Source: Dugong dugon (lineage: Eukaryota > Chordata > Mammalia > Sirenia > Dugongidae). From it: a stretch of DNA of 64,000 bases. Shown here one piece after another: positions 35,916 through 48,341 of the stretch. The notes under the pieces were generated by a model. The model searched no databases and was not told where the DNA came from. It saw only the letters and a list, made by a program, of their open reading frames with translations. Location of the stretch: contig CM057474.1 in the NCBI GenBank assembly GCA_030035585.1, positions 6,928,001 through 6,992,000 of the forward strand, read 5' to 3'. A program made the translations under genes and the position numbers. Positions within the stretch are counted from its first letter, which is position 1, and every line of letters starts with the position of its first letter.

Positions 35916-37806
35916 TCAGTAGTTATTTTTCTCTTTTGTTGATTGTAGGTTTATTGTTTCATCCTTTTTTTTTTATTTGGCTATGTCTGAGCAGGCGGGC
36001 TGTGTGTTCTTTGTCATTTGCTTGTCTGTGGGCACGATACTTTTCACCTCCTTCTCCAATTGGCAGGGTCAGTCGCTTAGATATGGTACAACAGGTCAGG
36101 TCTAGCTGAAGAGGAGTTACTGGGACAGGTTGTTTGTGTAACTTTCTACAGTCACCAGGGAAGGTTGTTAATCATTGCAGGGCAGGTTCAAGTAGGCCAT
36201 GCCTCGGCTGCTTGGTGGTGTGATGTTAAGCACACGGTGCAGATAGGCAGGATATAGGGGGGAGATTGCTATGTGTGGAGCTAAGATGGATATGGGAGAG
36301 AGGAGAGTGGAACAGGAGCCAAAAACATACAAACAAGCAAAAAAGAGTGCTAGGGGAGCTTGCTGATGGAATGGAGAGATGAGAGACTATGAAATGGAGA
36401 AAAACAAAAAGGGGAAGAAGAAGAAAAGAATGAATAAATAAAAATCAGAAAGGAAAAAGAACAGCAAAGCTCCCAAGGATCCCACCAGTGAAACTATAAG
36501 GTCTGGGGAAGTTTTTCTCAGGTTTTGCAGTACAGCCTGACTGGAAGGCATAGAAATATTTAGCACCAGGTATTCAGGGAACAGAAAGAGAAGGGAGGTA
36601 TAGAGAGATGAGAAACTGAGTAATGAGGAAAGACAAAAAGGGAAAAAGAGGGAAAAGAAAGCAAAACAAATTTAAAAAATAAAAAAGAACAAGAAAAGCC
36701 CCCAAAAAACAGAAAAAAAAACCGCAAAAAAAGAAATGCCCTCAGTGATCCCTCTGGGTGTCTGTGCAATCCGAGGGGGTAGGCTCCTAGCCCAGCAGAG
36801 CCACCCGGCCAGAATGGGTTCCCAACTCAAGAAAAGGAAAAGAAAACAAACAAACAATTCAAATCAAATGAACAAAAGAAAGCCCCGGGATCCCACCAGT
36901 GCGGCAGCCTGGATGGGAAGCAGCTCCACACTCGAACAGAGCTCCGCAGCCCCTCAGGAAGAAACAAAGATGGCGCACGGAGCCAGGTTTTTGAGTGAAA
37001 GGAGGGGGAGGTGGTGAAAGGTAAGGAAGAAATCAAAAGAAGCAGAAAAAAACAACAACAAATGGCACTCAGAAAGCCAGCCAGTGAGGCCAGGTGGAAT
37101 CCAAGCAGCCGGTGCTTCCCGGCCAAGAGACTGTGGCCGTGGGAAGCAGAGGAGCCCAACTGGGGGTGAAGAAGGGTGGGGGGTGGGGAAGTATATATTG
37201 CAAATTACTGGAGCTCTGCAGCACCTCAGGAAGAAGCAAAGATGGTACACGGAGCCAGGTATTTGAGCGAAAGGAGGGGGATGTTGTGAGAGGTACGGAA
37301 GAAATCTAAAGAAGCAGTAAAAAAGCAACACCAGCAGCCAATAAGTGGCACTCAGAGAGCCAGCCAGTGAAGGCAGGTGGAATCCAAGCAGCCGGTGCTT
37401 CCCGGACAAGAGACTGTGGCCGCGAGAAGCAGAGGAGGCTGTGTGGGTGAAGAAGGGTGGGGGGTGGGAAAGTGTATATCGCAAATTACCAGTTGTTCTG
37501 TCTCCTGCTGGAAGCTCCATGAAGCTGCTTTATCATACCCCCGATTTGCTGGTCTTTGACAGGAGTCCAAGATGGTGGATCTGTGCTGCATTCGTTGATA
37601 GGGGATCTCTGCATGTATCTCTCCTTGCTCTCCATTCTCTGTCAGTTTTCTCACCCATTTGGTGATTGGCTGAGTTCTTTATCTCTTCATTTTATGTTTT
37701 AGGGTTTCAGGATTGTTGTTTTCTCTGTTTGGCTTAGTTTTCCAGATCTCTGCTGTGGTGGGATGGTGTGGTGCTTCTGCCTAGAGCACCATTTTGCCAA
37801 AAGTCC
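35916..37806 (-). promoter_or_regulatory. L1 5' UTR/promoter with two tandem units
   Basis: A 1.9-kb leader, G+C- and CpG-richer than the surroundings. It ends at the element 5' end, where the minus strand reads GCAAAATGGTGC (complement of 37786-37797), similar to the YY1-type site near the start of human L1. A purine-rich stretch (+ strand) occupies about 36290-36740. Two 272-280-bp units lie at 36939-37490. Confidence 0.65.
36939..37490. repeat. Tandem 5' UTR units of the L1
   Basis: Unit 1 is 36939-37210 and unit 2 is 37211-37490. Each runs from 'gagctc(c/t)gcagc(c/a)cctcagg' through 'ggtggaatccaagcagccgg' to 'gcaaattac'. The sense L1 has a single equivalent block (~56355-56630, reversed). 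This resembles the monomer architecture known in rodent L1 promoters. Confidence 0.8.
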
Positions 37807-37818
37807 ACAATTCTGACT

Positions 37819-38078
37819 TTTTAAAAAATAAATGTTTGTTAATTTTGATGTAAAAATTTGAAGATTTAGCTTATGTGAAACCTTTCATTTTTGCTGGGTT
37901 TTTGCAAGTGGCTGTTGTATACTACATGGATCTAAACAAATATGAAGAGAATCTATCACTTTGTAAAAATGCTTGACATACATACATTCAGTAAAACAAA
38001 AAAAAGGAGAAAAATTATACACTTAAGTTATTTCCATACAGGATTCATTCGTTCTTTCAAAATCGGTAATTATTTATC
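37819..38078. other. Unclassified DNA
   Basis: A short stretch between the L1 5' end and the RTE insertion, with no recognisable feature. Confidence 0.4.
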
Positions 38079-38190
38079 AAGTGCCTACTTGGTTGCTGAA
38101 AGTGAAGAGGACTTGAAGCACTTACTGATGAACATCAAGGACTACAGTCTTTGGTATGGGTCACACCTCAACATAAAACAAAAATCCTGA

Positions 38191-39596
38191 TAGAAACAAC
38201 CTAGAAGACCATCAACAGGTGAATGGATAAACAAACTATTGTACATACGCACAACGGAGTATTGTGCGATGATAAAGAACAATGCTGAGTCTGTGAAGCA
38301 TCTCATAACATGGATGAAACTGGAGGACATTATTCTGAGTGAAATAAATCAATCACAAAAGGACAAATATTGTATGAGACCTCTACTATAAAAACTCATG
38401 AAAAAGTTTACACACAAAAAGTAGCAGTATTTGTTGGTTACGAGGGATGGGAGGAGTGGGGGGGAAACACTAAACAGACAATAGATAAGTGGTAACTTTG
38501 TGAACGGTAAGACAGTACACAGTACTGGGGAAGCCACTACAACTTGTACAAGGAAAGGTCATGGAAGCTCCATAGACACATCCAAACTCCCTTAGGGACT
38601 GAATGCTGGATGGAGGGCTGTGGTGACCATGGTCTCGGGAAACATCTAGCTCACTTGGCGTAACACAGTTTATAAAGACATTGTTCTAAATTCTACCTTG
38701 GTGAGTAATGTCTGGGGTCTTAAAAGCCTGTGACTGGCCATCTAAGATACTCCACTGGTCTCATTCCTTCAGGAGCAAGGGAGAATGAAGAGAACAGGAT
38801 ACAAGGAAAAGATTAGTCCAAAGGACTAATTGTCCACAGCTACCAAGGCCTCCACCAGACTGAGTCCAGTACAGCTAGATGGTGCCTGGCTATCACCACT
38901 GACTGCTCTTACAGGGATCACAACAGAGGGTTCTGGACAGAGCTGGAAAAGGATGTAGAACAGAATTCTAACACACAAGAAAAGACCAGATTTACTGACC
39001 TGACAGAGACTGGAGAAACCCAGAGAGTATGGCCGTCAGACACCCTTTTACTCAGTGGTGAAGTCACTCCCGAGGTTCACTGTTCAGTCGGGGATTGGAC
39101 AGCCCCATTAAAGAAAACCAGACTAATGAGGCACAGCAGTCCAGGGACAAGGACTAGAAGGCAGAAGGGGACAGGAAAGCTGGTGATAGGGAACCCAAGG
39201 TTGAGTAACGACAGTGTTGACATGTAGTGGGTTTCTTAACCATTGTCGTAGGGCAATATGTGTACTAACTGTTTAATGAGATACTATTTTGTTTTGTAAA
39301 CCTTCATCTAGAGTGAGAATAGCAGCACAACCTGAAGAACGTAATTGACGTCACTGAATTGTACATGCAGAAATCTTTGAAATGGTGTATCTTTGGCTAT
39401 GTATATTTTCAGCAAAAAAAAAGAAGGTCCTCCAAGGCCAAGGAGGGAGGGTGTTGACATGTTGTGGGGTTGTTAACCAATGTCATAAAATAATATGTGT
39501 ACTGACTGTTTAATGAGAAAGTATTTGTTCTGTAAACCTTCACCTAAATTACAATAAAAAAAACTTTATAACCTAAAAACAAACAAAGAAACAAAC
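38191..39596 (+). mobile_element. L1, 5'-truncated, inserted in the RTE
   Basis: The L1 begins in the last ~65 codons of ORF2 (WINKLLYIRTTEYCAM-like stretch, broken), followed by the long 3' UTR with two termini and an AAAC-rich tail. A 15-bp TSD with three mismatches, taken from the RTE, flanks it: aaacaaaaatcctga (38176-38190) and aaacgaaactcctca (39597-39611). The RTE reading order is continuous across it. Confidence 0.92.
38444..38464 (+). other. G-quadruplex-type tract, L1 3' UTR
   Basis: GGGATGGGAGGAGTGGGGGGG allows four G3 tracts. It occupies the same position after the ORF2 stop as in the other L1 copies. Confidence 0.5.
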
Positions 39597-40270
39597 AAAC
39601 GAAACTCCTCACTACGGGCCCAATAGGTGACATCACAATAAATGGAGAAAAGATGGAAGTTGTCAAGGATTTCATTTTACTTGGATCCACAGTCAATGCC
39701 CATGGAAGCACCAGTCAAGAAATCAAATGACGTATTGAATTGGGAAAATCTGCTGCAGAAGTGTTAAAAAAGCAAAGATGTCACTTTAAGGACTAAGGAG
39801 CACCTGACTCAAGCCATGATGTTTTCAATTGCCTCACATGCATATGAAAGCTGGACAATGAATAAGGAAGAGAGAAGAAGAATTGATGCCTTTGAATTAC
39901 AGTGTTGGCAAAGAATGTTGAATATACCATGGACTACCAAAAGAACTAATTAATCTGTCTTGGAAGAAGTACAGCCAGAATGCTCCTTAGCAGCAAGGAT
40001 GGCAAGACTTTGTCTCACATACTTTGGACGTATTATCAGGAGGGACCCGTCCCTGGAGAAGGACATCATGCTTGGTAAAGCAGAGGGTCATCGAAAGAGA
40101 GGAAGACCCTCAGTGAGATGGACTGGCACAATGGCTGCAACAAAGGGCTCAAGCGTAACAATGATTGTGAGAATGTCAGAGGACCAGGCAGGGTTTCCTT
40201 CTGTTATACACAGGTTCACTATAAGTCGTCGGAAATGACTCGAGAGCACCTCCGTGTTAAGCACTTACTT

Positions 40271-42507
40271 AGAACAAATATGAGGACCTCGTAGATTTTG
40301 TTTGTATTTAAATTTGATAAAAACATATTTCACTACTTCTTTTTAGATGCAAGATCAGTTTAACTGAAAATTAAGCAGTAAGTGTGAGATTAGCAGTTAA
40401 AAAATAAGTAAACATTTACAATTACCTGTTTAGGTGAATCAGATTGGTCTCTATTATGAACAGACCACACAAAACTCAGAAATTTAATGGATCCTGAGCC
40501 TGGAAAAAAACCACAACCATCTTTCTATAACCAATTACTTCAATTTAGTACTCATGAAACTTCTCGTTGTTCTTATTATTGATTGACGTGTAATAAATGT
40601 TATAAATTCACTTCATACATTTACAGACAAGTGAGTGTAGGTCGGCACCCAGCAATGTATAGCTTGGAGCTCTGCGCAATATTCTGTTTGTGAAAAACAA
40701 CAGCATTTCTCTGCTGAAAAATCAAAGTTTGTAAACAACTGTTACACAATTCAGGTTCATAGAGATCATGATTTTCCATAATGATTAGTGGAAAAACCTA
40801 GGATTTTCTTTTCTGGGCACTGTTTCATGCAAGGAAAAGCATGTAAATACTGTCTGCTCAGATTCTACTAGAAGTGTATATAATCTCTGACTTAAATTTA
40901 TTTATGACATATGCTAAATATTGGATTGCTCTGGTAAACTTTTACTACATTTGTAGGGAAAGGTGCATATTGAAGTTTCGTTTTCAATGGGATGTAATAT
41001 AAACCAGCAGTAATCTTAATACCACCCGTTATAACTTTTGGAAAAGGAGGGTTGATAATCAGGTCTATCTTCTGTCTGTAGGCTTGACAGTGCTAGGGCC
41101 ATAACTCAGAAATCCTGGGGATCCAGGAAATTTGTTAGACTTCAAAAATGAAAAGTACTACATAATTTTTATTTCTTAAATAAGATAAAGTCTGATCTAG
41201 AATACAGATGTTTCTGTCTTTGATGTTTGAATGTTCTGGGTAAACATATTAATGAGACTCAGCTGCATTAGTTGAACTCAAGCAGATTGGAGTTTTAGGA
41301 TCTCGTGAAGCTGAAAGAACAATTGTGCTTTTTTTATACATGACTCTTCTGTGGATCATCCCCGAACAAAAGACTTGAAAGTGCAGGTTTTCTGAGCTCA
41401 GATGGCAGGCTCGTTTGAATTCTCCTACTAAGAATGGGGCTATACGTGTTGTAAATTTGCATCCAAGAAGACTTTCTTCTTGAAGAGGAATTGGTGGCAA
41501 CACTCATGTAGCTCAGAAAACTTTAAACAAATAGAATACTGGACATATTTCCCAGGATTGGCAGTGTTTCATGCTACGGGGTGTGTTTTTTAAAACACAT
41601 TCTTGGCCTTTATCGAAAAACCACAGATAGCTATTATTTGGGTAGCTTTTACAGATAATTTATGACTTTTGCACTCAACTTAATGGCCCATAAAAAACTC
41701 AGAACAGCAGTGCTAGGCCATTGCTTTAGCAGTCAAGAGGATCTAGAGACTTAGAGAGACTTTAGAAAGGGACTTCCATGCCAAAATGGAAACTTTGACT
41801 TGTACTTAGAAATTTTGTTATTTTGATACAAACATTATCTGTATCAAAGTTACACCCAGCCTACCTTGATTCTTGCCAGTATATCTGAGAATTCTACAAA
41901 AGCAAATTATGTGTGTGCTTTAGATTCCCTTCTCTTTTTAATATACTCATATTAAATAAGGCAAATTAGTAAGGTAAAGCACTCATTCAAACCTATTAGC
42001 AACAATATACGGCACCAAAAATTAGTGTATATATTTCAGCTATGACAACTGATGCCTATAATTTTTTCCCCCCACATCTTGTAAACAGTTAATATCACCT
42101 GCTGTTCTCTGTGACAAAACCCCACGGGAAACGAAGGCCAAAGGTACAAGATGAAAGAGAAAGTAATTTTCTGGGAGGGGAGTAAGAGTAATTTTGCTCT
42201 GTGAGGTGAAAGGGTGAGAAACCAAAAGGCCTGTGAGGAATTACTTATGAAACGGAAAATGAGAGCAAAAGTTGGAGCAAAGGGAGAAAATATAGGAAGA
42301 AAGGAAAAGCCTGGAGTCATAGTGGCAAAAAAGTAAGGGAATATATATTGTAATAAAGATCTAGTATGTGTTATTCAGAAGGAAACTTGTCGTATACATA
42401 GGAAAATTGCAAATAAAATAAAATATAATATACAGATAATATTTATATAAAATATATACAAATATGTGTGATGGGTAAAAAAATAATAAATATTCTTAGG
42501 GCTTTTC
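40271..42507. other. Repeat-poor DNA
   Basis: About 2.2 kb without a repeat I can name. Open frames at 41249-41503 (-) and 42036-42320 (-) have no recognisable domain, splice context or homologue that I know. 42400-42470 is A+T-rich low complexity. Confidence 0.4.
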
Positions 42508-44087
42508 TTTTTTTAAATAATTTATTTTATTTGTTGTTGTTGTTGAGAATATACGCAGCAAAACGTACACCAATTCAACAATTTCTCCATGTACAATTCA
42601 GTGACATTGATCACATTTTTCAAGTTGTGAAACCATTCTCACTCTCCTTTTCTGAATTATTCCTCCCAGTTAACATCAACTCTCTACCCCCTAAGCTTCC
42701 TATCTAATCTTTTGAGTTGTTGTCTATTTGACCCCATATAGATAGTTTTTAAAAGGCAATAATGCTCAAGGCAGACATTCTTTACTAGTTGAACAAAGCT
42801 ATTGTTTGGTTTTAAGAAAACTCCAGGGGATATTTTTTGCTTAAGTTTTAAAAATTAATTCAGGGCAATCGTTTCAGGGATTCATTCAGCCTCCGTAGCT
42901 CCAGAAAATCTGGATTCCATGAGACTTTGAAATTCTGTTCTACATTTTATCCCTTTTGATCAGAATTCTTCTAAAGAATTTTTGACAAAATATTCAGTAG
43001 TGGTAGCCAGACACTAACTATCCAGTTCTTCTGGGTCACATGGTAATAGAGGCAGTTGTTCATGGAGGCAATTAGCCACACACATCCCATTTCCTCTTCC
43101 TATTTCTGACTCTCCTTCTTCCTCAGTTGCTCCAAGCTAATAGAGACCAGTTGTTGTACCTTGAATAGCCACTTGCAAGCTTTTAAGACCCCAGGCACTA
43201 TGCAACAAACTAGGAGGTAGAACAGAAGCACTGAATACATTATTAGGCCAATTAACTGGGATGCCCTATGAAACCATGACCCTAAATCTCCAAACCAAGG
43301 AATTAAATCCCATGAGTTGTTTGCTTGTATGTAAACAGCCTTTGCAAGTACTCTCTCTCTCTCTCTTTTTTTTTTTTTTGGTAATTGTTGTAAATATGGC
43401 TACCACACAACTTTTGCCAAATCAGCTTTTTACAGGTGTAGAACTTAATGACGGCAATTACATTAATCAGCTGTGCAATCCTTCTCTTAATGCAATTTCG
43501 CCATGACTGTAAAATAAAAGTCAATACTCCATAAGCAATAACCCCTTTCCCCCTCCCTTCTGCCTCTGGTAACCACTAATAAACTTTGGTCTCTATACAT
43601 TTGTCTGTGTTTGTCTTTTAATATATGTGAGGTAATACAACATTTGTCCTTTTGTGATTGACTTATTTCGCTCAGCATAATGTCTTCATGTTCCATCCAT
43701 ATTGTAGCATATATCAAGTTTTCATTCTCTTACTGGCTGAACAGTATTCCGTTGTATGTATGTACCACATTTTGTTTATCCATTCATTCATTGATGGGCA
43801 TTTAGGTTGTTTCCATCTTTTGGCTATTGTGAATAATGCTGCTGTGAACATTGCTGCACAGGTACCTGTCTGAAACTCTGCTTTCAAGTTTTTTGGGTCT
43901 ATACCTATGAGCAGAATTGCTGGGTCACATGGTAGTTCTCTTTTTAGTTTTTTTGAGGAACTGCCACACTGTTTTGCACAATGGCTGTACCATTCTGCAT
44001 TCCCACCAGCAATGGATAAGAGTTCAGATTTACCCACATCCTCCCCTACATTTGTTATTTTCTTTTTATCTTAAGTCATCATAGTGG

Positions 44088-44297
44088 GAAGAAGCCCTGG
44101 TGATGCTGTGGTTAAGCAATCGCCTGCTATCCAGAGGGTCAGTAGTCTGAACCCACTAGCTGCTCCATAGGAGAAAGATACAGAAGTCTGCTTCCATAAA
44201 GATTAGTCTTGGAAACTGTCTATGGGACAGTTCTACTCTGTCCTGTAGGGTCTCTATGAATTGGGATGGACTTGACTGCAACTGGTTCAGTTTTGGT
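44088..44297 (+). mobile_element. AfroSINE nested in the old L1
   Basis: Sense SINE from 'gaagccctggtgatgctgtgg' to 'ggacttgactgcaactggttc'. A 10-bp perfect TSD, atcatagtgg (44078-44087 and 44298-44307), is part of the L1. Confidence 0.9.
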
Positions 44298-45514
44298 ATC
44301 ATAGTGGAATTGAAATCGTATATCATTGTGGTTTTGATTTTCATCTCTGATGGTTAATGATGTTGAGCATCTTTTCAAGTGTTTGGTGACCATTTGAATG
44401 TCCTCTTTGGTGAAATGTCTATTCAAGTCCTTTGCCCATTTTATAATTGGATTATTTGCTTCTTTTGTTGTTAAATGACCAAAGTTTTATATATATTTTG
44501 GTTATTAGATTCTTATCAGATACATGGCTTCTGAAGATATTCTCCTAGTTGGTAGCTTGTCTTTTCACTTTTTCAGTGAAGTCTTTTGATGAACAAAAGT
44601 TTTTAATTTTTATGAGCTCCCATTTATTTATTTTGTCTTTTGCTGTTTGTGCTTTTATTACATTAGATCATCCATTGTTAAAAGCTAGGCCTGACAACAT
44701 TGCCCCTGTTCTCTTCTAAGAATTCCATGGTTTTAGTTTTCACATTTAGGTATGTAATCCATTTTGAATTTGTTTTTGTGTATGGTGTAAGACATGAATC
44801 CTGTTTTATTTTTCTGCATGTGGAAAATCAATTTTCTTAACACCATTCATTGAAGAGACTGTATTGTCCCATTGAATGTCAAAAATCAGTTGACTATACA
44901 TGTGTGGGTATCTGAACTCTCAATTTTATTCCATTGGTCTTTTGTCTATTATTATACAAGAACAAAGTTGTTTTGATTACTGTAGCTGTATAACATGTTT
45001 TAAAATTAGGAAGTGTGACTTCTACTTTATTCTTCTCTTTTAACATAATTTTAGCTATTTTTGGTCTCTTGCCTTTCCATGTAAAGTTTAGGATTGTTTT
45101 TTCCATTTCTGTAAAGAAGGCTGTTAGGATTTTAATCAGGATTGCATTGAATCTATAGATTTCTTTGGGTAGCATTGACATCACAACAAGATTAAGTCTT
45201 CTAATTAATGAACATGGAGCATCTTTCCATTTATTTAAGTCTTCTGTAAGTCTCCTTCACCAGTGTTTTATATGTTTCATTGTTTACATCTTTCACATCC
45301 CTGGTGAAATGTATTCTCTTAGTTGCCATTGTAAATGGAATCATTTTCCTAACTTCCCTTTCAGATTTCTCATTGCTGCTGTATAGAAACCAAACTGATT
45401 TTTTGTTTGTTGACCTTGTACCTGCCTACTTTGCTAAATTTCTATATTAGCTCTAGAAACTTTCTTGAAGACTCTTTAGGATTTTCTTTGTATAGGATTA
45501 TCTCATCCACGAAT

Positions 45515-47380
45515 GCTGTTGTTGTTGTTGTTAGGTGCACCCTGGCTTGGGTCAGGCACACCTTAGTCTTCAAGATGACGTTTTTGCTTTTCAACACTTT
45601 AAAGAGGCCTTTTGCAGCAGATTTGCCCGGTGCCATCCACCTTTTGATTTCCTGACTGCTGCTTCCATGGGTGTTGATTGTGGATCCAAGTAAAATGAAA
45701 TCCTTGACAACCTCAATCTTCTCTCTGTTTATCATGATGTTGCTTATTGGTCCAGTTGTGAGGATTTTTGTTTTCTTTATGTTGAGATGTAATCCATACT
45801 GAAGGCTGTTGTCTTTGATCTTCATCAGTAATTGCTTCAAGTCCTCTTCACTTTCAGCAAGCAAGGCTGTGTCTGTCATCTGCATAACCCAGGTTGTTAA
45901 TGAGTCTTCCTCCAATCCTGATGCCCCATTCTCGTTCGTATAGTCCAGCTTCTTGGGTTATTTGCTCAGCATACAGATTGAATAGGTATGGTGAAAGGAT
46001 ACAACCTTGACACACACCTTTCCTGACTTTAAATCACGCAGGATCCCCTTGTTCTGTCCTAACAACTGCCTCTTGATCTATGTACAGGTTCCTCATGAGC
46101 ACAATTAAGTCTTCTAGAATTCCCATTCTTTGCAATGTTATCCATAATTTGTTATGATCCACACAGTCTAATGCCTTTGCATAGTCAATAAAACACATGT
46201 AAACATCTTTCTGGTATTCTCTGCCTTCAGCCAAGATCCGTCTGACATCAGCAATGATATCCCTGGTTCCACGTCCTCTTCTGAATCTGGCCTGAATTTC
46301 TGGCAGTTCCCTGTTGATATACTGCTGCAGTCGCTTTTGAATGATCTTCAGCAAAATTTGTATTTGCATGTGATATTAACGATATTGTTCTATAATTTCT
46401 GCATTCAGTTAGATCATCTTTCTTGGGAATAGGCATAAATATGATTCTCTTCCAGTCAGTTGGCCAGGTAGCTGTCTTCCAAATTTCTTGGCATAGATGA
46501 GTGAGCACTTTCAGTGCTGCATCGTTTTGTTGAAACATCTCAGTTGATATTCCACCAATTCCTGGAGCCTTGTTTTTCTCCAATGCCTTCAGTGCAGTTT
46601 GGACTTCTTCCTTCAGTACCATTGGTTCCTGATCATATGCTTCCTCCTGAAATGGTTGATCATTTACCAATTCTTTTTGGTGTAATGACTCTGTATATTC
46701 CTTCCACCCTCTTTTGATGCTTCCTGCTTTGCTTAATATTTTCCCCATAGAATTCTTTTCAATTGCAACTCAAAGTTTGAATGTTTTCTTTAGTTCTTTC
46801 AGCTTGAGAAATGCTGAGTGTGTTCTTCCTCTTTGGTTTTCTATCTCCAGCTCTTTGCACTTGTCATTATAATACTTTACTTTGTCTTCTCAAGCTGCCC
46901 TTTGAAATCTTCAGTTCTTTTATTTCATCATTTCTTCCTTTTGCTTTAGCTACTCTATGTTCAAGAGCAAGTTTCAGAGTCTCTTCTTACATCCATTTTG
47001 CTCTTTTCTTTCTTTCCTGTCTTTTTAATGGCCTCTTACTTTCTTTATGTATGATGTACTTGATGTCATTTCGCAACTTGTCTGGTCTTCGGTCATTAGG
47101 GTTTAACGCATCAAATCTGTTCCTGAGATGGCCTCTAAGTTCAGGTGGGATATACTCAATGTCGTACTTTGTTTCTCATGAGCTTGTTCTAATCTAATCT
47201 TCTTCAGCTTCAACTTGAACTTGCATGTGAGCAATTGATGGTCCGTTTGGCAGTTGGCCCTTGGCCTTTTTCTGACTGATGATATTGAGCTTTTCTGCCA
47301 TCTTTATCCAGAGATGTAGAAAGAAGGACCCAGCAGTCTACTTCTGAAAAAGAATTAGCCAGTGAAAACCTTAAGAATAA
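45515..47380 (-). mobile_element. RTE LINE nested in the L1, with inverted 5' segment
   Basis: Antisense RTE from its 3' tail (gttgttgttgttaggtgc, 45518) through RT (YADD kept, complement of ~45875-45886) up to the endonuclease end at ~47312. From ~47313 to 47380 the sequence is RTE 5' leader on the opposite strand (aaggacccagcagtctactt; compare 51046-51075). A perfect 11-bp TSD, catccacgaat (45504-45514, 47381-47391), brackets both parts. This is the signature of twin priming. Confidence 0.9.
46034..46748 (-). pseudogene. RTE ORF, RT N-terminal half (broken)
   Basis: The frames 46248-46748 and 46034-46369 overlap and together give the RTE fingers/palm: EVQTALKALEKNKAPGIGGI, a PIPKKDD segment, RNYRTISLISHA, then RFRRGRGTRDIIADVRRIL and FIDYAKALDCVDH. 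A frameshift near 46360 separates them. No functional enzyme is expected. Confidence 0.8.
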
Positions 47381-48054
47381 CATCCACGAATAGAGATGAT
47401 TTATTTCTTCTTTTCCCATCTGAATACCTTTTACTACTTGTCTTATTGCTATGGCTAGGACTTCCCATACAATACTGAATACAAGTGGTGAGAGCAGGCA
47501 CCTTGTCTTGTTACTGATTTTAAGGGGAAAGCTCTTAATCTTTCTCTCTGAAGTATGTTGGCTGTTAGCTTTTCATATATATCCTGAATCATATTTAGGA
47601 AATTCCAATCTTCTTGAGGGTATTCATCAAGAAAAGGTGTTGGATTTTATCAAATGCTTTTCATGCATCCATGTAGATGATCATGTGTTTCTTTCCCTTT
47701 GTTCTGTTGATGTGGTGTATTATATGGATTGATTTTCTAATGATAAACCATGTCTGCATTCCTGTAATGAATCCCAGTTGGTCATGGTGTATGACACTTT
47801 TAGTATGCTGTTGGATTCTGTTTGCTAGTATTTTGTTGAGGGTTTGCATATATATATACATAAGGGATACTGGTCTGTAGTTTTCTTTTCTTGTGGTGTC
47901 TTTGTCTTGTTTTGGCATCAGAGTAATGTTGGCTTCATAAAACTAATTAAGGAGTATTCCTTCTTTCTCTATCTTTTGGAAGAGTTTAAGCAGGTTTGGT
48001 GTCAATTCTTCTCTGAATGTTTGGTAAACATCTCCAGTGAAGCCATCTGGTCCA

Positions 48055-48085
<31 letters not shown>

Positions 48086-48341
48086 GGAGATGGGGAGGTT
48101 TTTTTGATCACTGATTCAATATCTTCACTTATTATGGTTCTGTTGAGATTTTCTATTTCCTCTTGAGTCAGTTTGGGTAGGTTGTGAGCTTTTAAGAATT
48201 TGTCCATTTCATCTAGGTTATCCAGTTTGTTGTTGTACCGTTGTTCATAATATTCCTTCACAATTCTCTACTTATATTGGGTCAGTTGTAATGTGTACTC
48301 TTTAATTTATAATTTTGGTTATTTGCATCTTTTCTCTTTTT

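Larger units (their letters stand above)
29471..37808 (-). mobile_element. Full-length L1 (8.3 kb), inactive
   Basis: All parts are present on the minus strand: 5' UTR (35916-37806), ORF1 (34869-35915), a spacer of ~400 bp, ORF2 (30636-34464) and a 3' UTR with two termini (29471-30635). A short imperfect TSD (attttgact at 29462-29470, attctgact at 37810-37818, both followed by T runs) marks a complete insertion. ORF1 and ORF2 are broken by several frameshifts. The 5' UTR has two tandem copies of a 272-280-bp unit. Confidence 0.93.
38091..40258 (+). mobile_element. RTE LINE interrupted by an L1
   Basis: The RTE RT segment (gaagtgaagaggacttgaagc) begins at 38098 and stops at 38190. It resumes at 39612 and runs to the RTE 3' end at ~40250. 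The outer flanks form an imperfect 12-bp TSD: aagtgcctactt (38079-38090) and aagcacttactt (40259-40270). The C-terminal piece 39960-40238 (ARLCLTYFGRIIRRDPS...) is recognisable. The 3' end is typical except that the tail is short. Confidence 0.87.

Noticed and set aside
36954..37520. 188-codon open frame on the minus strand
   Set aside because: Its internal repetition is simply the tandem 5' UTR unit of the L1 read in one frame; no known domain.
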